Below are positions 47,510 through 57,461 of a stretch of 64,000 bases of DNA, piece after piece. Under the pieces are notes generated by a model. It made no database searches. It was not told where the DNA came from and saw nothing but the letters and a program-made list of their open reading frames with translations. The translations under genes and the position numbers were made by a program. The first letter of the stretch is position 1; each line of letters opens with the position of its first letter. The DNA comes from Sphingobacterium sp. SGG-5. GTDB taxonomy: Bacteria > Bacteroidota > Bacteroidia > Sphingobacteriales > Sphingobacteriaceae. The DNA lies in assembly GCF_011043525.1 (NCBI RefSeq), contig NZ_JAAKGO010000002.1, positions 186,001 to 250,000 on the forward strand, written 5' to 3'.

Positions 47510-47540
47510 TTATCACATTATATTATTTATACATTTTAAT

Positions 47541-49241
47541 ATGGAGACTATTTTAAACAAGTATAGCCGTAAACTCACAGAGAATGAAGATCAACCAGGC
47601 TCCCGTGCCATGTTACATGCGATCGGCCTAGACGAAAGAACAATCAAACTACCTCAAATAGGTGTGGCTAGTGCAGGATACGCGGGAAACCCCTGCAATA
47701 TGCACCTCAATGAACTCGCAGAGATAACTGCGTCATCCCTAAACAGCATCGATCTTAATGGATTAACCTTCAACACTATAGGGGTTAGCGATGCTATTAG
47801 CATGGGGACAGCAGGAATGAATTTTTCTTTACCTTCCCGGGATCTGATAGCAGACTGTATCGAAACAGTCATGGGTGGGCAATGGTACGATGGATTGATT
47901 ACAGTCATGGGGTGTGACAAAAATATGCCGGGGGCAGCGATTGCCATGGGTCGTCTCAACAGGCCCTCCTTGATGATCTATGGCGGCAGTATCCATTCGG
48001 GTAGACACAAGGGCGAAAAAATCAATGTACTGTCTACATTCGAAGCATACGGTGCAAAAGTTGCAGGCATGATTGATCAAGCAGAATTAAGCGAAATTAT
48101 TCGATCGGCATGCCCTGGTGCCGGATCATGTGGAGGGATGTACACGGCTAACACCATGTCATCATCCATTGAAGCGTTGGGGCTATCGCTTCCCTTCAGT
48201 TCTTCCAATCCTGCTATCAGCAAAGAAAAAAGACAGGAATGTGTCGACGCCGCTCAGGCGATGAAAAATCTTCTTCTATTGGATCTGAAGCCTCGGGATA
48301 TCGTCACGAATAAATCCTTAGAAAATGCCTTGACGGTGGTCATGGCACTGGGCGGTTCCACCAATGCGGTACTACATTATCTGGCTATTGCCAAAGCTTA
48401 CGGCCTCGACTTATCTTTGGATGACTTCCAATACATCAGTGACCATACCCCCTTGATCGCGGATCTAAAACCTAGCGGGAAATACCTTATGGAAGATGTG
48501 CATGATAGTGGAGGTACGCCTGCTATTTTAAAGATACTGTTGGAAGAAGGGCTTCTCCATGGTGAATGTATGACTGTAACAGGAAAATCGCTCAGGGAAA
48601 ATCTAGAAAACATAGCGCCATGGAACAATGAATTAGGCATACTATATCCTGTGAAAAAGCCTATCAAATCATCGGGACACTTACAGATCCTGTATGGCAA
48701 TTTGGCTCCTCAAGGATCCGTTGCGAAGATTACGGGCAAAGAGGGTGACTTTTTCACAGGAAAAGCCAAAGTATTCGACAATGAAGATGACACCGTTGCA
48801 GCCGTAAAAAAGGGAGATATCTATAAAGGTGACATTATTGTCATCCGCTACGTGGGCCCTAAAGGAGGGCCAGGCATGCCGGAAATGCTTAAGGTTACGG
48901 CAGCTATTATGGGCGCTGGCTTGGGCAAAGAAGTCGCACTGATTACCGATGGCCGGTTTTCGGGGGGAACCCACGGATTTGTCGTCGGACACATTGTGCC
49001 CGAAGCGTTTGAGGGAGGGCCTATCGCGCTCTTACAGAATGGCGACAACATCACGATTGATATTACAAACCACCTCATCATGCTGGATATTGAAGACGAA
49101 GAGCTAAAAAGGAGAAAGACCAACTGGATCAAGCCGGATGTAAAGGTTGATTATGGTATTCTATACAAATACAGTCAACTCGTCTCCTCTGCGTCATCGG
49201 GATGCATTACCGATGCCAGGATCCAACAAGCTATCAAATAA
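47541..49241 (+). CDS. IlvD/Edd-family dehydratase (sugar-acid type likely)
   Basis: About 566 residues from [15 protein letters not shown] at 47541. The three Fe-S ligands are visible: Cys in GNPCNMH, in [17 protein letters not shown] and in [38 protein letters not shown] is the C-terminal signature. The family covers dihydroxy-acid dehydratase, phosphogluconate dehydratase and pentonate/aldonate dehydratases. Since the neighbours are a lactonase and two sugar dehydrogenases and no branched-chain amino-acid genes are near, removal of water from a deoxyhexonate such as L-rhamnonate is more likely than IlvD proper. Known L-rhamnonate dehydratases are mostly of the enolase family, so this would be an alternative type. 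Confidence 0.8.
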   Translation: METILNKYSRKLTENEDQPGSRAMLHAIGLDERTIKLPQIGVASAGYAGNPCNMHLNELAEITASSLNSIDLNGLTFNTIGVSDAISMGTAGMNFSLPSRDLIADCIETVMGGQWYDGLITVMGCDKNMPGAAIAMGRLNRPSLMIYGGSIHSGRHKGEKINVLSTFEAYGAKVAGMIDQAELSEIIRSACPGAGSCGGMYTANTMSSSIEALGLSLPFSSSNPAISKEKRQECVDAAQAMKNLLLLDLKPRDIVTNKSLENALTVVMALGGSTNAVLHYLAIAKAYGLDLSLDDFQYISDHTPLIADLKPSGKYLMEDVHDSGGTPAILKILLEEGLLHGECMTVTGKSLRENLENIAPWNNELGILYPVKKPIKSSGHLQILYGNLAPQGSVAKITGKEGDFFTGKAKVFDNEDDTVAAVKKGDIYKGDIIVIRYVGPKGGPGMPEMLKVTAAIMGAGLGKEVALITDGRFSGGTHGFVVGHIVPEAFEGGPIALLQNGDNITIDITNHLIMLDIEDEELKRRKTNWIKPDVKVDYGILYKYSQLVSSASSGCITDARIQQAIK

Positions 49242-49246
49242 TAAAT

Positions 49247-50011
49247 ATGCCGAAACTAAATAATAAAATCACCCTGATCACAGGAGGAGGGAGCGGTATT
49301 GGGAAAGCTATCGCCGAATTGTTTGCATTTGAAGGAGCCGATGTACATATTTTGGATATGGATAAAGAACATGCTTCAGCAGTTGTCGAACATCTCCAAC
49401 ATCAAGGGAAGAAAGCCTCGTTTCATTTTTGTGATGTTTCCAATCAAACGGCTGTATTGCAAACCATTCAATCTTTTGCGATTATAGATATTTTGATCAA
49501 TAATGCAGGAATAGCACATGTAGGCAATGTCGAACATTGCGACAAAGCCGCCTTTGAACGGGTGTTGAATGTCAACCTAAGGGGCGTGTATAATACGCTG
49601 TACGCCGCTGTTCCGATTATGAAAAATAAAGGAGGAGGTGTTATTTTAAATATGGCTTCGATAGCCGCTTTAGTGGGTATTTCGGATCGATTTGCCTACT
49701 CTATGAGTAAAGGAGCCGTATACGCAATGACCTTATCTATTGCCCGTGACTATTTAGCTTACGGAATCCGTTGTAACAGTATTTCTCCCGCACGCGTACA
49801 TACCTCCTTTGTAGATGGTTTTGTAGCTCAAAATTATCCGGGAAAAGAAACCGAAATGCTCCAAAACCTGTCAAAATCCCAACCTATTGGTAGAATGGCT
49901 CAACCGGAAGAAATCGCTCAATTAGCACTATTTCTATGCAGCGATGATGCAAGCTTTATTACAGGAAACGATTATCCGATTGATGGGGGATTTATCAAAT
50001 TAAATAACTAA
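49247..50011 (+). CDS. short-chain dehydrogenase/reductase
   Basis: 254 residues from MPKLNNKITLITGGG at 49247, five bases after the dehydratase stop. Cofactor motif TGGGSGIG, Asp in ILDMDKEH (preference for NAD), NNAG, catalytic Ser in ILNMASIAALVG and YSMSK. The ending SFITGNDYPIDGGFIKLN is that of classical SDRs. In the pathway suggested by its neighbours it would oxidise 2-keto-3-deoxy-L-rhamnonate at C4, as described for the diketo-hydrolase route; no such hydrolase or an aldolase is found in the window. It overlaps the convergent dcd gene by four bases. Confidence 0.88.
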   Translation: MPKLNNKITLITGGGSGIGKAIAELFAFEGADVHILDMDKEHASAVVEHLQHQGKKASFHFCDVSNQTAVLQTIQSFAIIDILINNAGIAHVGNVEHCDKAAFERVLNVNLRGVYNTLYAAVPIMKNKGGGVILNMASIAALVGISDRFAYSMSKGAVYAMTLSIARDYLAYGIRCNSISPARVHTSFVDGFVAQNYPGKETEMLQNLSKSQPIGRMAQPEEIAQLALFLCSDDASFITGNDYPIDGGFIKLNN

Positions 50012-50544
50012 AAAGCATTCTTCCACATCATGCTTTCTACAGGCCGGATCGTCTTGTTATTGTATTTTGCGTTTCCTTTGGAATTATAAAACGTTTCGAT
50101 ATCACCCTCGACGACGAAGTAAATCAACTGACCTATAGGCATTCCGGCATAGACCCGTACGGGCTGTGCGACGGATATCTCGAGGGTCCAGGTATTGCAA
50201 AATCCAACGTCACCTTTACCTGCCGTGGCATGAATATCTATTCCCAGACGCCCTGTACTTGATTTTCCTTCCAAAAACGGCACGTGTGCATGTGTCTCGG
50301 TATACTCAAGTGTCACACCCAGGTATAATGTGCCGGGTTCCAGGACATACCCCTCTTCGGGAATATCAAAATGCTCAATCTCGTTGTGCTTCTTGGCGTC
50401 GAGAATACCATCTTTGTATTTCGCCAGGTACTTCCCCAAATGTACGTCGTAGGAGTTTGTACCCAGACATTTTCGATCAAATGGTTCAATAACAATAGAG
50501 CCATTTTCGATTTCTTCCAAAATTCTAATATCCGATAATATCAT
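50008..50544 (-). CDS. dcd: dCTP deaminase
   Basis: 178 residues from MILSDIRILEEIENG at 50544, the usual family start; the ATG at 50559 adds five residues. CLGTNSYDVHLG, EGKSSTGRLG (92-101), HATAGKGDVGF and Glu122 in TLEIS are the trimeric dUTPase-fold motifs, the last being the catalytic residue. It makes dUTP from dCTP for thymidylate synthesis. Convergent with the SDR gene. Confidence 0.96.
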   Translation of the reverse strand: MILSDIRILEEIENGSIVIEPFDRKCLGTNSYDVHLGKYLAKYKDGILDAKKHNEIEHFDIPEEGYVLEPGTLYLGVTLEYTETHAHVPFLEGKSSTGRLGIDIHATAGKGDVGFCNTWTLEISVAQPVRVYAGMPIGQLIYFVVEGDIETFYNSKGNAKYNNKTIRPVESMMWKNAF

Positions 50545-50635
50545 TTGATTGTATTGCAAGTCTGCGCTATACAGGCTGGCCCCAAAAATACGTTATTCAT
50601 TGAATTCCAGCAACTCTTTTATAGGCAATCTTCCA

Positions 50636-51682
50636 TTACCGGGCCACCATTTTGATTTCGAAGAGTTTAGACCACAACTTACCAGTAACAAATAGGCGCT
50701 TGCCTATCGTATCATAAGCTATCCCATTCAGTTCGTTATCATAAGGTTGTCGATTTTCAGTGTATAGACCGACGAGATTGATCCGTCCCTCCACTGCTCC
50801 CGATTGGGGATTAATGATCACAATAATATCTTTCTGATACACATTGGCATACACTTTCCCATCGATATATTCTAACTCATTAAGCTGATCTACAGCCCCG
50901 TTTTCATCGTACACGGAAATAACATCTTGCTCTTTTCCGGTTTTGGCATCCAAAAAATACAGTCTATTAGACCCGTCCGACTTGATTAAACGTTGTCCGT
51001 CATATGTTAACCCCCAACCTTGCCTGCTATTTCCATAGGGGAAGGACCCGAGCTTCTGGAAAGTCTCTTTATCATAAAAAAAACCGACATTGCTCTGCCA
51101 AGTCAAGAATACGATCTTATCGCCGACAATAGTCATCCCCTCACCAAAATAGCTTTCGTCAATTTCTTCTTTCTGTAGGACCTTTCCTGTAGTAAGTTCT
51201 ACCTTTCGCAAGGAAGACCGCAGATCCGTACCGCTGGGGTTGCCCGTACTTTCGTAAAGCACACCATCTGCGAACTGCAATCCCTGGGTAAAGGCATCGG
51301 TCGCATGGGGATAGGTCTGCACAACCTCAAAACCGTAGTTTTTGGCTGATTCGGGTAAGATCAGGATTTTACTATACGCTATATCCTCCTTGCCTCCAAT
51401 ATAGACTTTAGCTGTCAACGAACGATCACCCAAGCCAAATAATTTTGTATCTACAGTCACGCTGGACGTATCTTGTCTCCGTTCAATGACATTCCCATCC
51501 ATCGCATACACGACGGAATCGAGCGCCGTATTCGGAAAGCTTAGTGTGATTTTTAACGTCTCGCCGTAGAGCGCCCGATGTCCGGATGCCGGACTAACAA
51601 ATTCCAATTTGCTCGGCGTGCTACAGCCTATCACACTGAGCAGCAAAAACAACGAAAACACGGAAAGTAAACCTTTATTCAT
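50636..51682 (-). CDS. glutaminyl-peptide cyclotransferase (plant/bacterial QC type), lipoprotein
   Basis: About 348 residues from MNKGLLSVFSLFLLL at 51682. Lipobox LSVIGC. The C-terminal 250 residues are a five-bladed propeller of the Glu_cyclase_2 family: VVQTYPHATDAFTQGLQFADGVLYESTG, DESYFGEGMTIVGDKIVFLTW and LNELEYIDGKVYANVYQKD. It forms N-terminal pyroglutamate on exported proteins; in Bacteroidota this follows signal peptidase cleavage before Gln. The N-terminal 100 residues look like an added Ig-like domain. Confidence 0.88.
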   Translation of the reverse strand: MNKGLLSVFSLFLLLSVIGCSTPSKLEFVSPASGHRALYGETLKITLSFPNTALDSVVYAMDGNVIERRQDTSSVTVDTKLFGLGDRSLTAKVYIGGKEDIAYSKILILPESAKNYGFEVVQTYPHATDAFTQGLQFADGVLYESTGNPSGTDLRSSLRKVELTTGKVLQKEEIDESYFGEGMTIVGDKIVFLTWQSNVGFFYDKETFQKLGSFPYGNSRQGWGLTYDGQRLIKSDGSNRLYFLDAKTGKEQDVISVYDENGAVDQLNELEYIDGKVYANVYQKDIIVIINPQSGAVEGRINLVGLYTENRQPYDNELNGIAYDTIGKRLFVTGKLWSKLFEIKMVAR

Positions 51683-51692
51683 CTTTATGTAT

Positions 51693-52046
51693 TTAATAGC
51701 TCCAGAAAGCATCTTTTATCAATTCAATCTTTTGTGAAGATAAATATACGGATACTATATCAAACCGAATGTCTCCAGTATATGAATTACGCGCTAAAAA
51801 AGCATCTGCCGCACGGATTAACCGCGCTTGCTTCTGTTGGTCGACAAACTCATACGGCTGTCCATATTGTTCGCTCGTCCGGGCTTTTATCTCCACGAAG
51901 ACCAATATACCTTCATTTTTGGCGATGATATCTACCTCTAAATGCTTAAAACGCCAGTTTTGAAAAAGTATCGTATAGCCTCGTTCTTTCAGATATTTTG
52001 CCGCTAATGCCTCACCTAAAGATCCGGATTCCAAATGTTCGGCCAT
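51693..52046 (-). CDS. YraN/UPF0102 family endonuclease-like protein
   Basis: 117 residues from MAEHLESGSLGEALAAKYL at 52046; the longer frame runs into dnaG. HLEVDIIAKNEGILVFVEIKAR is the restriction-endonuclease-like core (Asp, Glu, Lys). The family is wide and linked to DNA processing, but its role is not settled. It starts five bases after dnaG ends, and its stop is 11 bases past the start of the cyclotransferase gene's preferred ATG. Confidence 0.9.
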   Translation of the reverse strand: MAEHLESGSLGEALAAKYLKERGYTILFQNWRFKHLEVDIIAKNEGILVFVEIKARTSEQYGQPYEFVDQQKQARLIRAADAFLARNSYTGDIRFDIVSVYLSSQKIELIKDAFWSY

Positions 52047-52051
52047 GATTG

Positions 52052-54022
52052 CTAACGAATAACAATATTTCCCAAAAACTGACCTAACGTGTTTTCCGCT
52101 TCTTTCAGCTTTTGATATTTGAACAGCAATATCTCCATATCTTCCGAAGACTGTGGCTTTTTCATCTCTTCCCGGATTTTTGCCATTTTTACCGCACATT
52201 TCCTTTTCTTAATCCGGTAGATAGCCTGCAACACCAGTTCCTTTAAGTGTTCACTTTCTTCACTAACGTAAATCTTCCGCTTATCGTCGTTCCAATTGGG
52301 ACTGATTTCATATTGTGTCGCCATGCAATCAACCGCTAACTCGGCAACGTCCTTATCTTCATGAGAGAGGAAAAATTTCGCTTCGGGCACTTCGAAATTT
52401 TCAGCTTGTCTTTTGAACTCTTCGACAATCGTCAGACTTGGCTTATCGACAAAATCAACATCATTAATATTTTGTAACAGGTAGGGCGCAATGGGAACAC
52501 TCCCATCCCCTTCCCAAGAGACAAGTTCGCTACCATAATTAAGCAGAATACGTACGATTTCGCGCTCTTGCCTGATTTCACTTGTCAAACCTATATCCGG
52601 AGACGAAAGCTGGTCATGATGCTGCCTTTCTTCGGGATCTGCCAACAGAAAGTCTGCCGGCGGCGTATCGCTGCCGTGGCGGCTTTGGAGATTCTTTTTC
52701 CGATCGTTTTCCTTGCTTCGTGCTATTCTGATCTTATTCAACTCGGTCAGAAGCGCTCTTTCTTCGATATCGAGCAGGGTACTGCATTGTTTTATAAAAA
52801 GCGAAACCTTGATTTCATCGGGGATCAAAGAGATACTTTCCACCACATCTCGAATGACCTCCGCCCGCTTTATCGGATCATCTTGGGCATCTTGTAAAAG
52901 AATGTGGGTCTTGTAAAAAATAAAATCTTCCTGCTGTGTCTGAATATATTCCTTAAAAGCGGTAGATCCGACCTGTTGCACATACGAATCGGGGTCATTA
53001 CCGTCGGGGAAGAGAAGAACCTTGACATTTAGTCCTTCTTCCAGCAACATGTCGGTACCTCGCAACGATGCCTTTATACCCGCTGCATCACCATCATAGA
53101 GGATGACAACGTTCTTTGTAAATCTGGACAGCAGTTTAATCTGGCCTGACGTGAGGGAAGTCCCCGAGGAAGATACCACATTTTCGACTCCGGCCTGATG
53201 CATGGAAATCACATCGGCATACCCCTCTACCAGATAACAGAGATCTGCATCCATGATAGCTTTCCGGGCCAAGCTGAGGCCATAAAGCACATCGGATTTG
53301 TGATAGATTTCACTTTCGGGCGAGTTGACGTATTTCGGAACTGACTTTTCGGTCTTTAGCGTACGCCCCCCGAAGCCGATGACGCGGCCCGTTAAATTGT
53401 GGATGGGGAAGATAACCCGTCCTCGGAAACGATCATAGAGGCTCTTGTCATCACGGACAACGGCCAATCCGATTTCTGCTAGATAAGCCTCCTGAAAACC
53501 TTCTGATTTTGCAGCATCAACCAATGCGGTCCATTGATCCGGAGAATAGCCGAGCTCAAATTTTTTGATGATATCCTCGCGGTAGCCCCGTTCTTTAAAA
53601 TAAGACAAACCTATAGACTGCCCCAGCTCTGTCTCCCAAAGCTGTTGCTGAAAGAATTTTCCCGCCCATTGGCTCAATACATATAAGCTCTCTCGTCGAT
53701 CCTGTGCGACGAGTTGCTCGGGTGTGCGTTCGGTCTCTTCGACCTCAATATGATATTTGGTGGCCAGATAACGGATCGCTTCGGGATAAGAGTATTTTTC
53801 CAACTCCATAACAAACTTAAGCGCATCACCACCGACACCACATCCGAAGCATTTGTAAATTCCCTTCGCCACAGAAACATGGAAAGAAGGCGTTTTCTCT
53901 TGATGAAAAGGACAATTTCCGATTAAGGAACTCCCTCTTTTTTTGAGGTCCACAAAGTCCCCCACCACCTCCTCAATACGAGCGGTATCCAATACTTTGC
54001 CTATGGTTTCCTGGGTAATCAA
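52052..54022 (-). CDS. dnaG: DNA primase
   Basis: 656 residues. The N-terminal zinc ribbon has Cys37, His40, Cys58 and Cys61 in NCPFHQEKTPSFHVS and GIYKCFGCG. The RNA polymerase basic motif RFRGRVIFPIHNLTGRVIGFGGR and the Toprim domain (YLVEGYADVISMHQAG, VVILYDGDAAGIKASLRG) follow. The C-terminal helicase-binding part is less conserved. It makes RNA primers for replication. Likely forms an operon with yraN. Confidence 0.97.
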   Translation of the reverse strand: MITQETIGKVLDTARIEEVVGDFVDLKKRGSSLIGNCPFHQEKTPSFHVSVAKGIYKCFGCGVGGDALKFVMELEKYSYPEAIRYLATKYHIEVEETERTPEQLVAQDRRESLYVLSQWAGKFFQQQLWETELGQSIGLSYFKERGYREDIIKKFELGYSPDQWTALVDAAKSEGFQEAYLAEIGLAVVRDDKSLYDRFRGRVIFPIHNLTGRVIGFGGRTLKTEKSVPKYVNSPESEIYHKSDVLYGLSLARKAIMDADLCYLVEGYADVISMHQAGVENVVSSSGTSLTSGQIKLLSRFTKNVVILYDGDAAGIKASLRGTDMLLEEGLNVKVLLFPDGNDPDSYVQQVGSTAFKEYIQTQQEDFIFYKTHILLQDAQDDPIKRAEVIRDVVESISLIPDEIKVSLFIKQCSTLLDIEERALLTELNKIRIARSKENDRKKNLQSRHGSDTPPADFLLADPEERQHHDQLSSPDIGLTSEIRQEREIVRILLNYGSELVSWEGDGSVPIAPYLLQNINDVDFVDKPSLTIVEEFKRQAENFEVPEAKFFLSHEDKDVAELAVDCMATQYEISPNWNDDKRKIYVSEESEHLKELVLQAIYRIKKRKCAVKMAKIREEMKKPQSSEDMEILLFKYQKLKEAENTLGQFLGNIVIR

Positions 54023-54122
54023 TATTATTGTGTGGTGTTCTTTTCAAAAATAACAAAAATTATCCACCGAAGCCTTGAACTTTCTCCACAAGTTGTATCT
54101 TTATGATCGACTAGAGTTGTTT

Positions 54123-56645
54123 ATGAGAGAAGAGTTTGTTTTGCTGTTACGATACCTTGCGATAACTGTATATGCGATGTTACTGATGGTTCCTAGTTTG
54201 GCGCAGACAAAACTAACAGGTAGAGTATACGATAGTCACACCGGAAAGGGAATTGCGGGTGTATCCGTGCGTACAGATATCTCTATACAAGGCACGTCGA
54301 CAGACACCAGCGGTTTTTTTCAACTTTCTCTATCCGCGAAGGATCAGCAGCTCTCATTTTCCCTCGTCGGATATCAACGATCGACATACAGCCTTTCTCC
54401 ACAAGATACAAGCATTGAGGTCTTTCTTGTTGAAGATGAACATACCATAGAGGTCGTGGACATCCATAAACGAGTCAAATATCGACGGAAAAACCCTGCT
54501 GCCGAGCTTATCGATCTGGTTATTCAGCATAAGAATCAAAACAGACTTTCAAAAAAGGACAATCTCCACTATCAACAATACGAAAAAATCAAATTCGGAC
54601 TGGTCGATCCCAATGAGCTGTTAAAAACAAAACTTGGGAAGATGAGCTTTTTTTTCCGTAATGTGGATACGAGTAGCATGCCCGGTAATGAGCTGCTAAC
54701 GATGTATATGGAAGAGGTACTTTCGGACCAGTATACGAAGCAAGACCCCTCACGATCAAAAAAAATTATCCGGGCGCAGGAAAAGACCGAGTTTAATGCC
54801 AAGTACATCAATAATGACAATATCCAATCGTATCTAAATTACCTGTTTCAACCGGTCGATATCTACGATGAAAGTATATTTTTTATCAACAAGCAGTTTT
54901 TAAGCCCTATAGCTGACAATGCAAAAACGTATTATAAATATTACCTGATCGACACCGTAAAAACGGCCGGTGAACCCTATGTGCGCCTGCGTTTTGAACC
55001 TTTCAACAAAACAGACTTACTCTTCCAGGGCGAGCTCGCCATCTCTTTGGATGGTCGATATGCGGTGAAGCATGCGCGCATGCAGATTGACCGGAAAATG
55101 AACATCAACTGGGTAAATGGGTTAACCGTTAATCTATCCTATTCGCCAAATGAAGAAGGAATCATGTTGCAAGACACCACACGGGTACTCGTAATTTTTG
55201 GCCGTGGCAAACGCGATGCCGTATTTGGGGAGCGCATGAGCCTAAATAGTCATTATAATTTTAACGACGACATTCCTTCTGGGATATTTAGTGGTGCTCC
55301 AACGGAAACGCGCATCGATCCTTCACTGTCTTTCTCGCAACAACGTCCAATCCAGCTCAATCCGGTAGAGCAGAAGACCTACTCCAATGTAGACAGTCTA
55401 AATCATGTAAAGACTTTTAACACCTTATTATCCGTAGGTTACCTGTTGGCACAAAGTTATTATTCTTTGGGCAAATTTGAATTGGGGCCACTTGAATATG
55501 CCTATCATCAAAATAATTGGGAGGGCAACCGTTTTCGCATAGGAGGACGGACAACAGGAGAACTATCGGAGAAAACCTATTTGGAAGGCTATCTCGCTTA
55601 CGGAACACGTGATCAAAAATTCAAATATTACGTAAGAGCAGCACAGTCGCTCAACGGAAAGTCTGTCTTTAACTTCCCCTCACATTATTTGGAAGGTATG
55701 GTCCAGCAGGACGTATTTGACCCGGGCAGAAGTCTCGGTTTTCTGAAAGGAGACAGCTTCTTTCAAGGATTCCGATCAACACGCCCAAAAAAATGGCTGG
55801 ATACGGAGGCTTACCGCTTGGGGCATGTCCTGGAGTTCGGCAACCATCTCAGCGTCGCTACACACTTCACACATCAGCGCCGGAATCCTTTGGGCGATTT
55901 ATCGTTTCCATTATCGGGAAACCCGAATGAAAAACTTACGGCAATCAACACCAACGACATGCAATTTGTATTACGCTGGGCTCCAAAGGAGAAGTTCTAT
56001 TACCGTAACATTTATCGGACCTCGCTTATCGAGCGCTATCCGGTTTTCAGCGTACAATATAATAAAGGATTAGACGGCTTCTGGTCGAGTCACTTCACTT
56101 ATGACGCCTTACGCATTTCGGCGTCCAAGCGCTGGTTTATGAATCAATTGGGGTATGGTGATATGACCATTACAGGCGGAAAGATCTGGGGTGTACTCCC
56201 CTATCCGCTACTGGAGATGCCAACTGTGCAGGCCAACAATGACCGGCATAGCATGTCTTTTGAACTGGTCAATTCCATGGAATTTGTGGCCGATCAATTT
56301 GTCAAATTGTCGTACGACCATCAGTTTCATGGCTTCTTCTTGAATAAAATCCCGTTGATTAAATGGTTTAAACTACGGGAAATCTGGGGAACGCGGATGT
56401 TTTACGGACAGTTATCCGATAATAATAACCCTTACAAAAGCGCAGAAGTCGTAAATTTTGATCGGGACGAAGAGGGAAATACATTGACCTACCCCATCGG
56501 AAAATATCCGTATTGGGAAGGATATGTAGGGTTGGATAATGTGTTCAAAATCCTTCGGCTACAGTACTTTTACCGGTATAATTATTTGCAGCACGCCGAT
56601 GTTACCCGCGAACGATTCAAGGTCTCGTTAAACATTAATTTTTGA
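54123..56645 (+). CDS. DUF5686 family outer-membrane protein with carboxypeptidase-like domain
   Basis: About 840 residues from MREEFVLLLRYLAITVY at 54123; the frame extends upstream to 54075, but that reads across the region divergent to dnaG. Signal peptide ends near SLAQT. Residues 30-110 are a carboxypeptidase-regulatory-like domain (LTGRVYDSHTGKGIAGVSVRTD, QLSFSLVGYQRSTYSL). The rest is the DUF5686 region, with a predicted membrane beta-barrel at the end. The family is common in Bacteroidota and has no proven function. Divergent from dnaG; followed in four bases by the crotonase gene. Confidence 0.85.
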   Translation: MREEFVLLLRYLAITVYAMLLMVPSLAQTKLTGRVYDSHTGKGIAGVSVRTDISIQGTSTDTSGFFQLSLSAKDQQLSFSLVGYQRSTYSLSPQDTSIEVFLVEDEHTIEVVDIHKRVKYRRKNPAAELIDLVIQHKNQNRLSKKDNLHYQQYEKIKFGLVDPNELLKTKLGKMSFFFRNVDTSSMPGNELLTMYMEEVLSDQYTKQDPSRSKKIIRAQEKTEFNAKYINNDNIQSYLNYLFQPVDIYDESIFFINKQFLSPIADNAKTYYKYYLIDTVKTAGEPYVRLRFEPFNKTDLLFQGELAISLDGRYAVKHARMQIDRKMNINWVNGLTVNLSYSPNEEGIMLQDTTRVLVIFGRGKRDAVFGERMSLNSHYNFNDDIPSGIFSGAPTETRIDPSLSFSQQRPIQLNPVEQKTYSNVDSLNHVKTFNTLLSVGYLLAQSYYSLGKFELGPLEYAYHQNNWEGNRFRIGGRTTGELSEKTYLEGYLAYGTRDQKFKYYVRAAQSLNGKSVFNFPSHYLEGMVQQDVFDPGRSLGFLKGDSFFQGFRSTRPKKWLDTEAYRLGHVLEFGNHLSVATHFTHQRRNPLGDLSFPLSGNPNEKLTAINTNDMQFVLRWAPKEKFYYRNIYRTSLIERYPVFSVQYNKGLDGFWSSHFTYDALRISASKRWFMNQLGYGDMTITGGKIWGVLPYPLLEMPTVQANNDRHSMSFELVNSMEFVADQFVKLSYDHQFHGFFLNKIPLIKWFKLREIWGTRMFYGQLSDNNNPYKSAEVVNFDRDEEGNTLTYPIGKYPYWEGYVGLDNVFKILRLQYFYRYNYLQHADVTRERFKVSLNINF

Positions 56646-56649
56646 TAAC

Positions 56650-57426
56650 ATGGAAACATGGAATACAATCCTTGTTCAGCAGGAAGGACAGGCTGCCATT
56701 GTGACGATCAACCGAAGCGCGAAGTTGAACGCGCTCAATGGGGAAACATTAGAAGAACTAAGCCGTGTGTTAAGCGCCTTGGAGAAAGATGAGAGTGTTC
56801 GTGGTATTATATTAACCGGTGCAGGACAAAAAGCTTTTGTCGCCGGAGCCGATATCGGTGAGTTTGAAGGAATACGTGTTGCAGAAGCCAAACAGATGGC
56901 ACACTATGGACACACACACGTCATGGACCGTATCCAAAATTTCGAGAAGCCGGTGATAGCAGCCGTAAACGGTTTTGCACTGGGCGGCGGATTGGAACTG
57001 GCTATGGCTTGTCACATACGGATAGCATCGGACTCGGCTCGATTTGGACTGCCTGAGGTGTCCTTAGGAATTATCCCGGGATATGGCGGCACACAACGCT
57101 TACCACAGCTCGTCGGGCGAGGGAAAGCGCTGGAGATGATTATGACGGGAGAGATGATCGGCGCGGCAGATGCCCTCAGCTGGGGGCTTGTTAACCGTGT
57201 GGTGCCCATGGGAGAACTTATAGAAACCTGTCTTCAATTATTAACGACCATATTTACACGCCCAAAGCAGGCTATAGCCTACGCGATAAAAGCCATTCAA
57301 GCCGGCTTAGAAGATCCAAAAACCGGGCAGCAAACAGAGATTGATTTATTTGGTGAAAGCTTTGGCACAGCCGATAGCCGAGAAGGGATCAAAGCCTTTC
57401 TTGAACGACGAAAACCAAATTTTTAA
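56650..57426 (+). CDS. enoyl-CoA hydratase/isomerase (crotonase) family
   Basis: 258 residues. FVAGADIGEFEGI gives the oxyanion Ala-Gly-Ala-Asp, and the two catalytic Glu positions are filled in ALGGGLELAMACHIRIAS and GLPEVSLGIIPGYGGTQRL, so it should be an active enoyl-CoA hydratase rather than a non-hydratase member. It hydrates 2-enoyl-CoA in beta-oxidation or short-chain CoA pathways. It is co-directional with the DUF5686 gene and the AI-2E permease, which do not help with its exact substrate. Confidence 0.93.
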   Translation: METWNTILVQQEGQAAIVTINRSAKLNALNGETLEELSRVLSALEKDESVRGIILTGAGQKAFVAGADIGEFEGIRVAEAKQMAHYGHTHVMDRIQNFEKPVIAAVNGFALGGGLELAMACHIRIASDSARFGLPEVSLGIIPGYGGTQRLPQLVGRGKALEMIMTGEMIGAADALSWGLVNRVVPMGELIETCLQLLTTIFTRPKQAIAYAIKAIQAGLEDPKTGQQTEIDLFGESFGTADSREGIKAFLERRKPNF

Positions 57427-57461
57427 AATATTGTTATCATAGTTGACTATATATTTGTTTT

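Noticed and set aside
47541..49241. ilvD of branched-chain amino-acid synthesis
   Set aside because: Neighbours are sugar lactonase and dehydrogenases; no other ilv genes are nearby, so a sugar-acid role is preferred, though not excluded.
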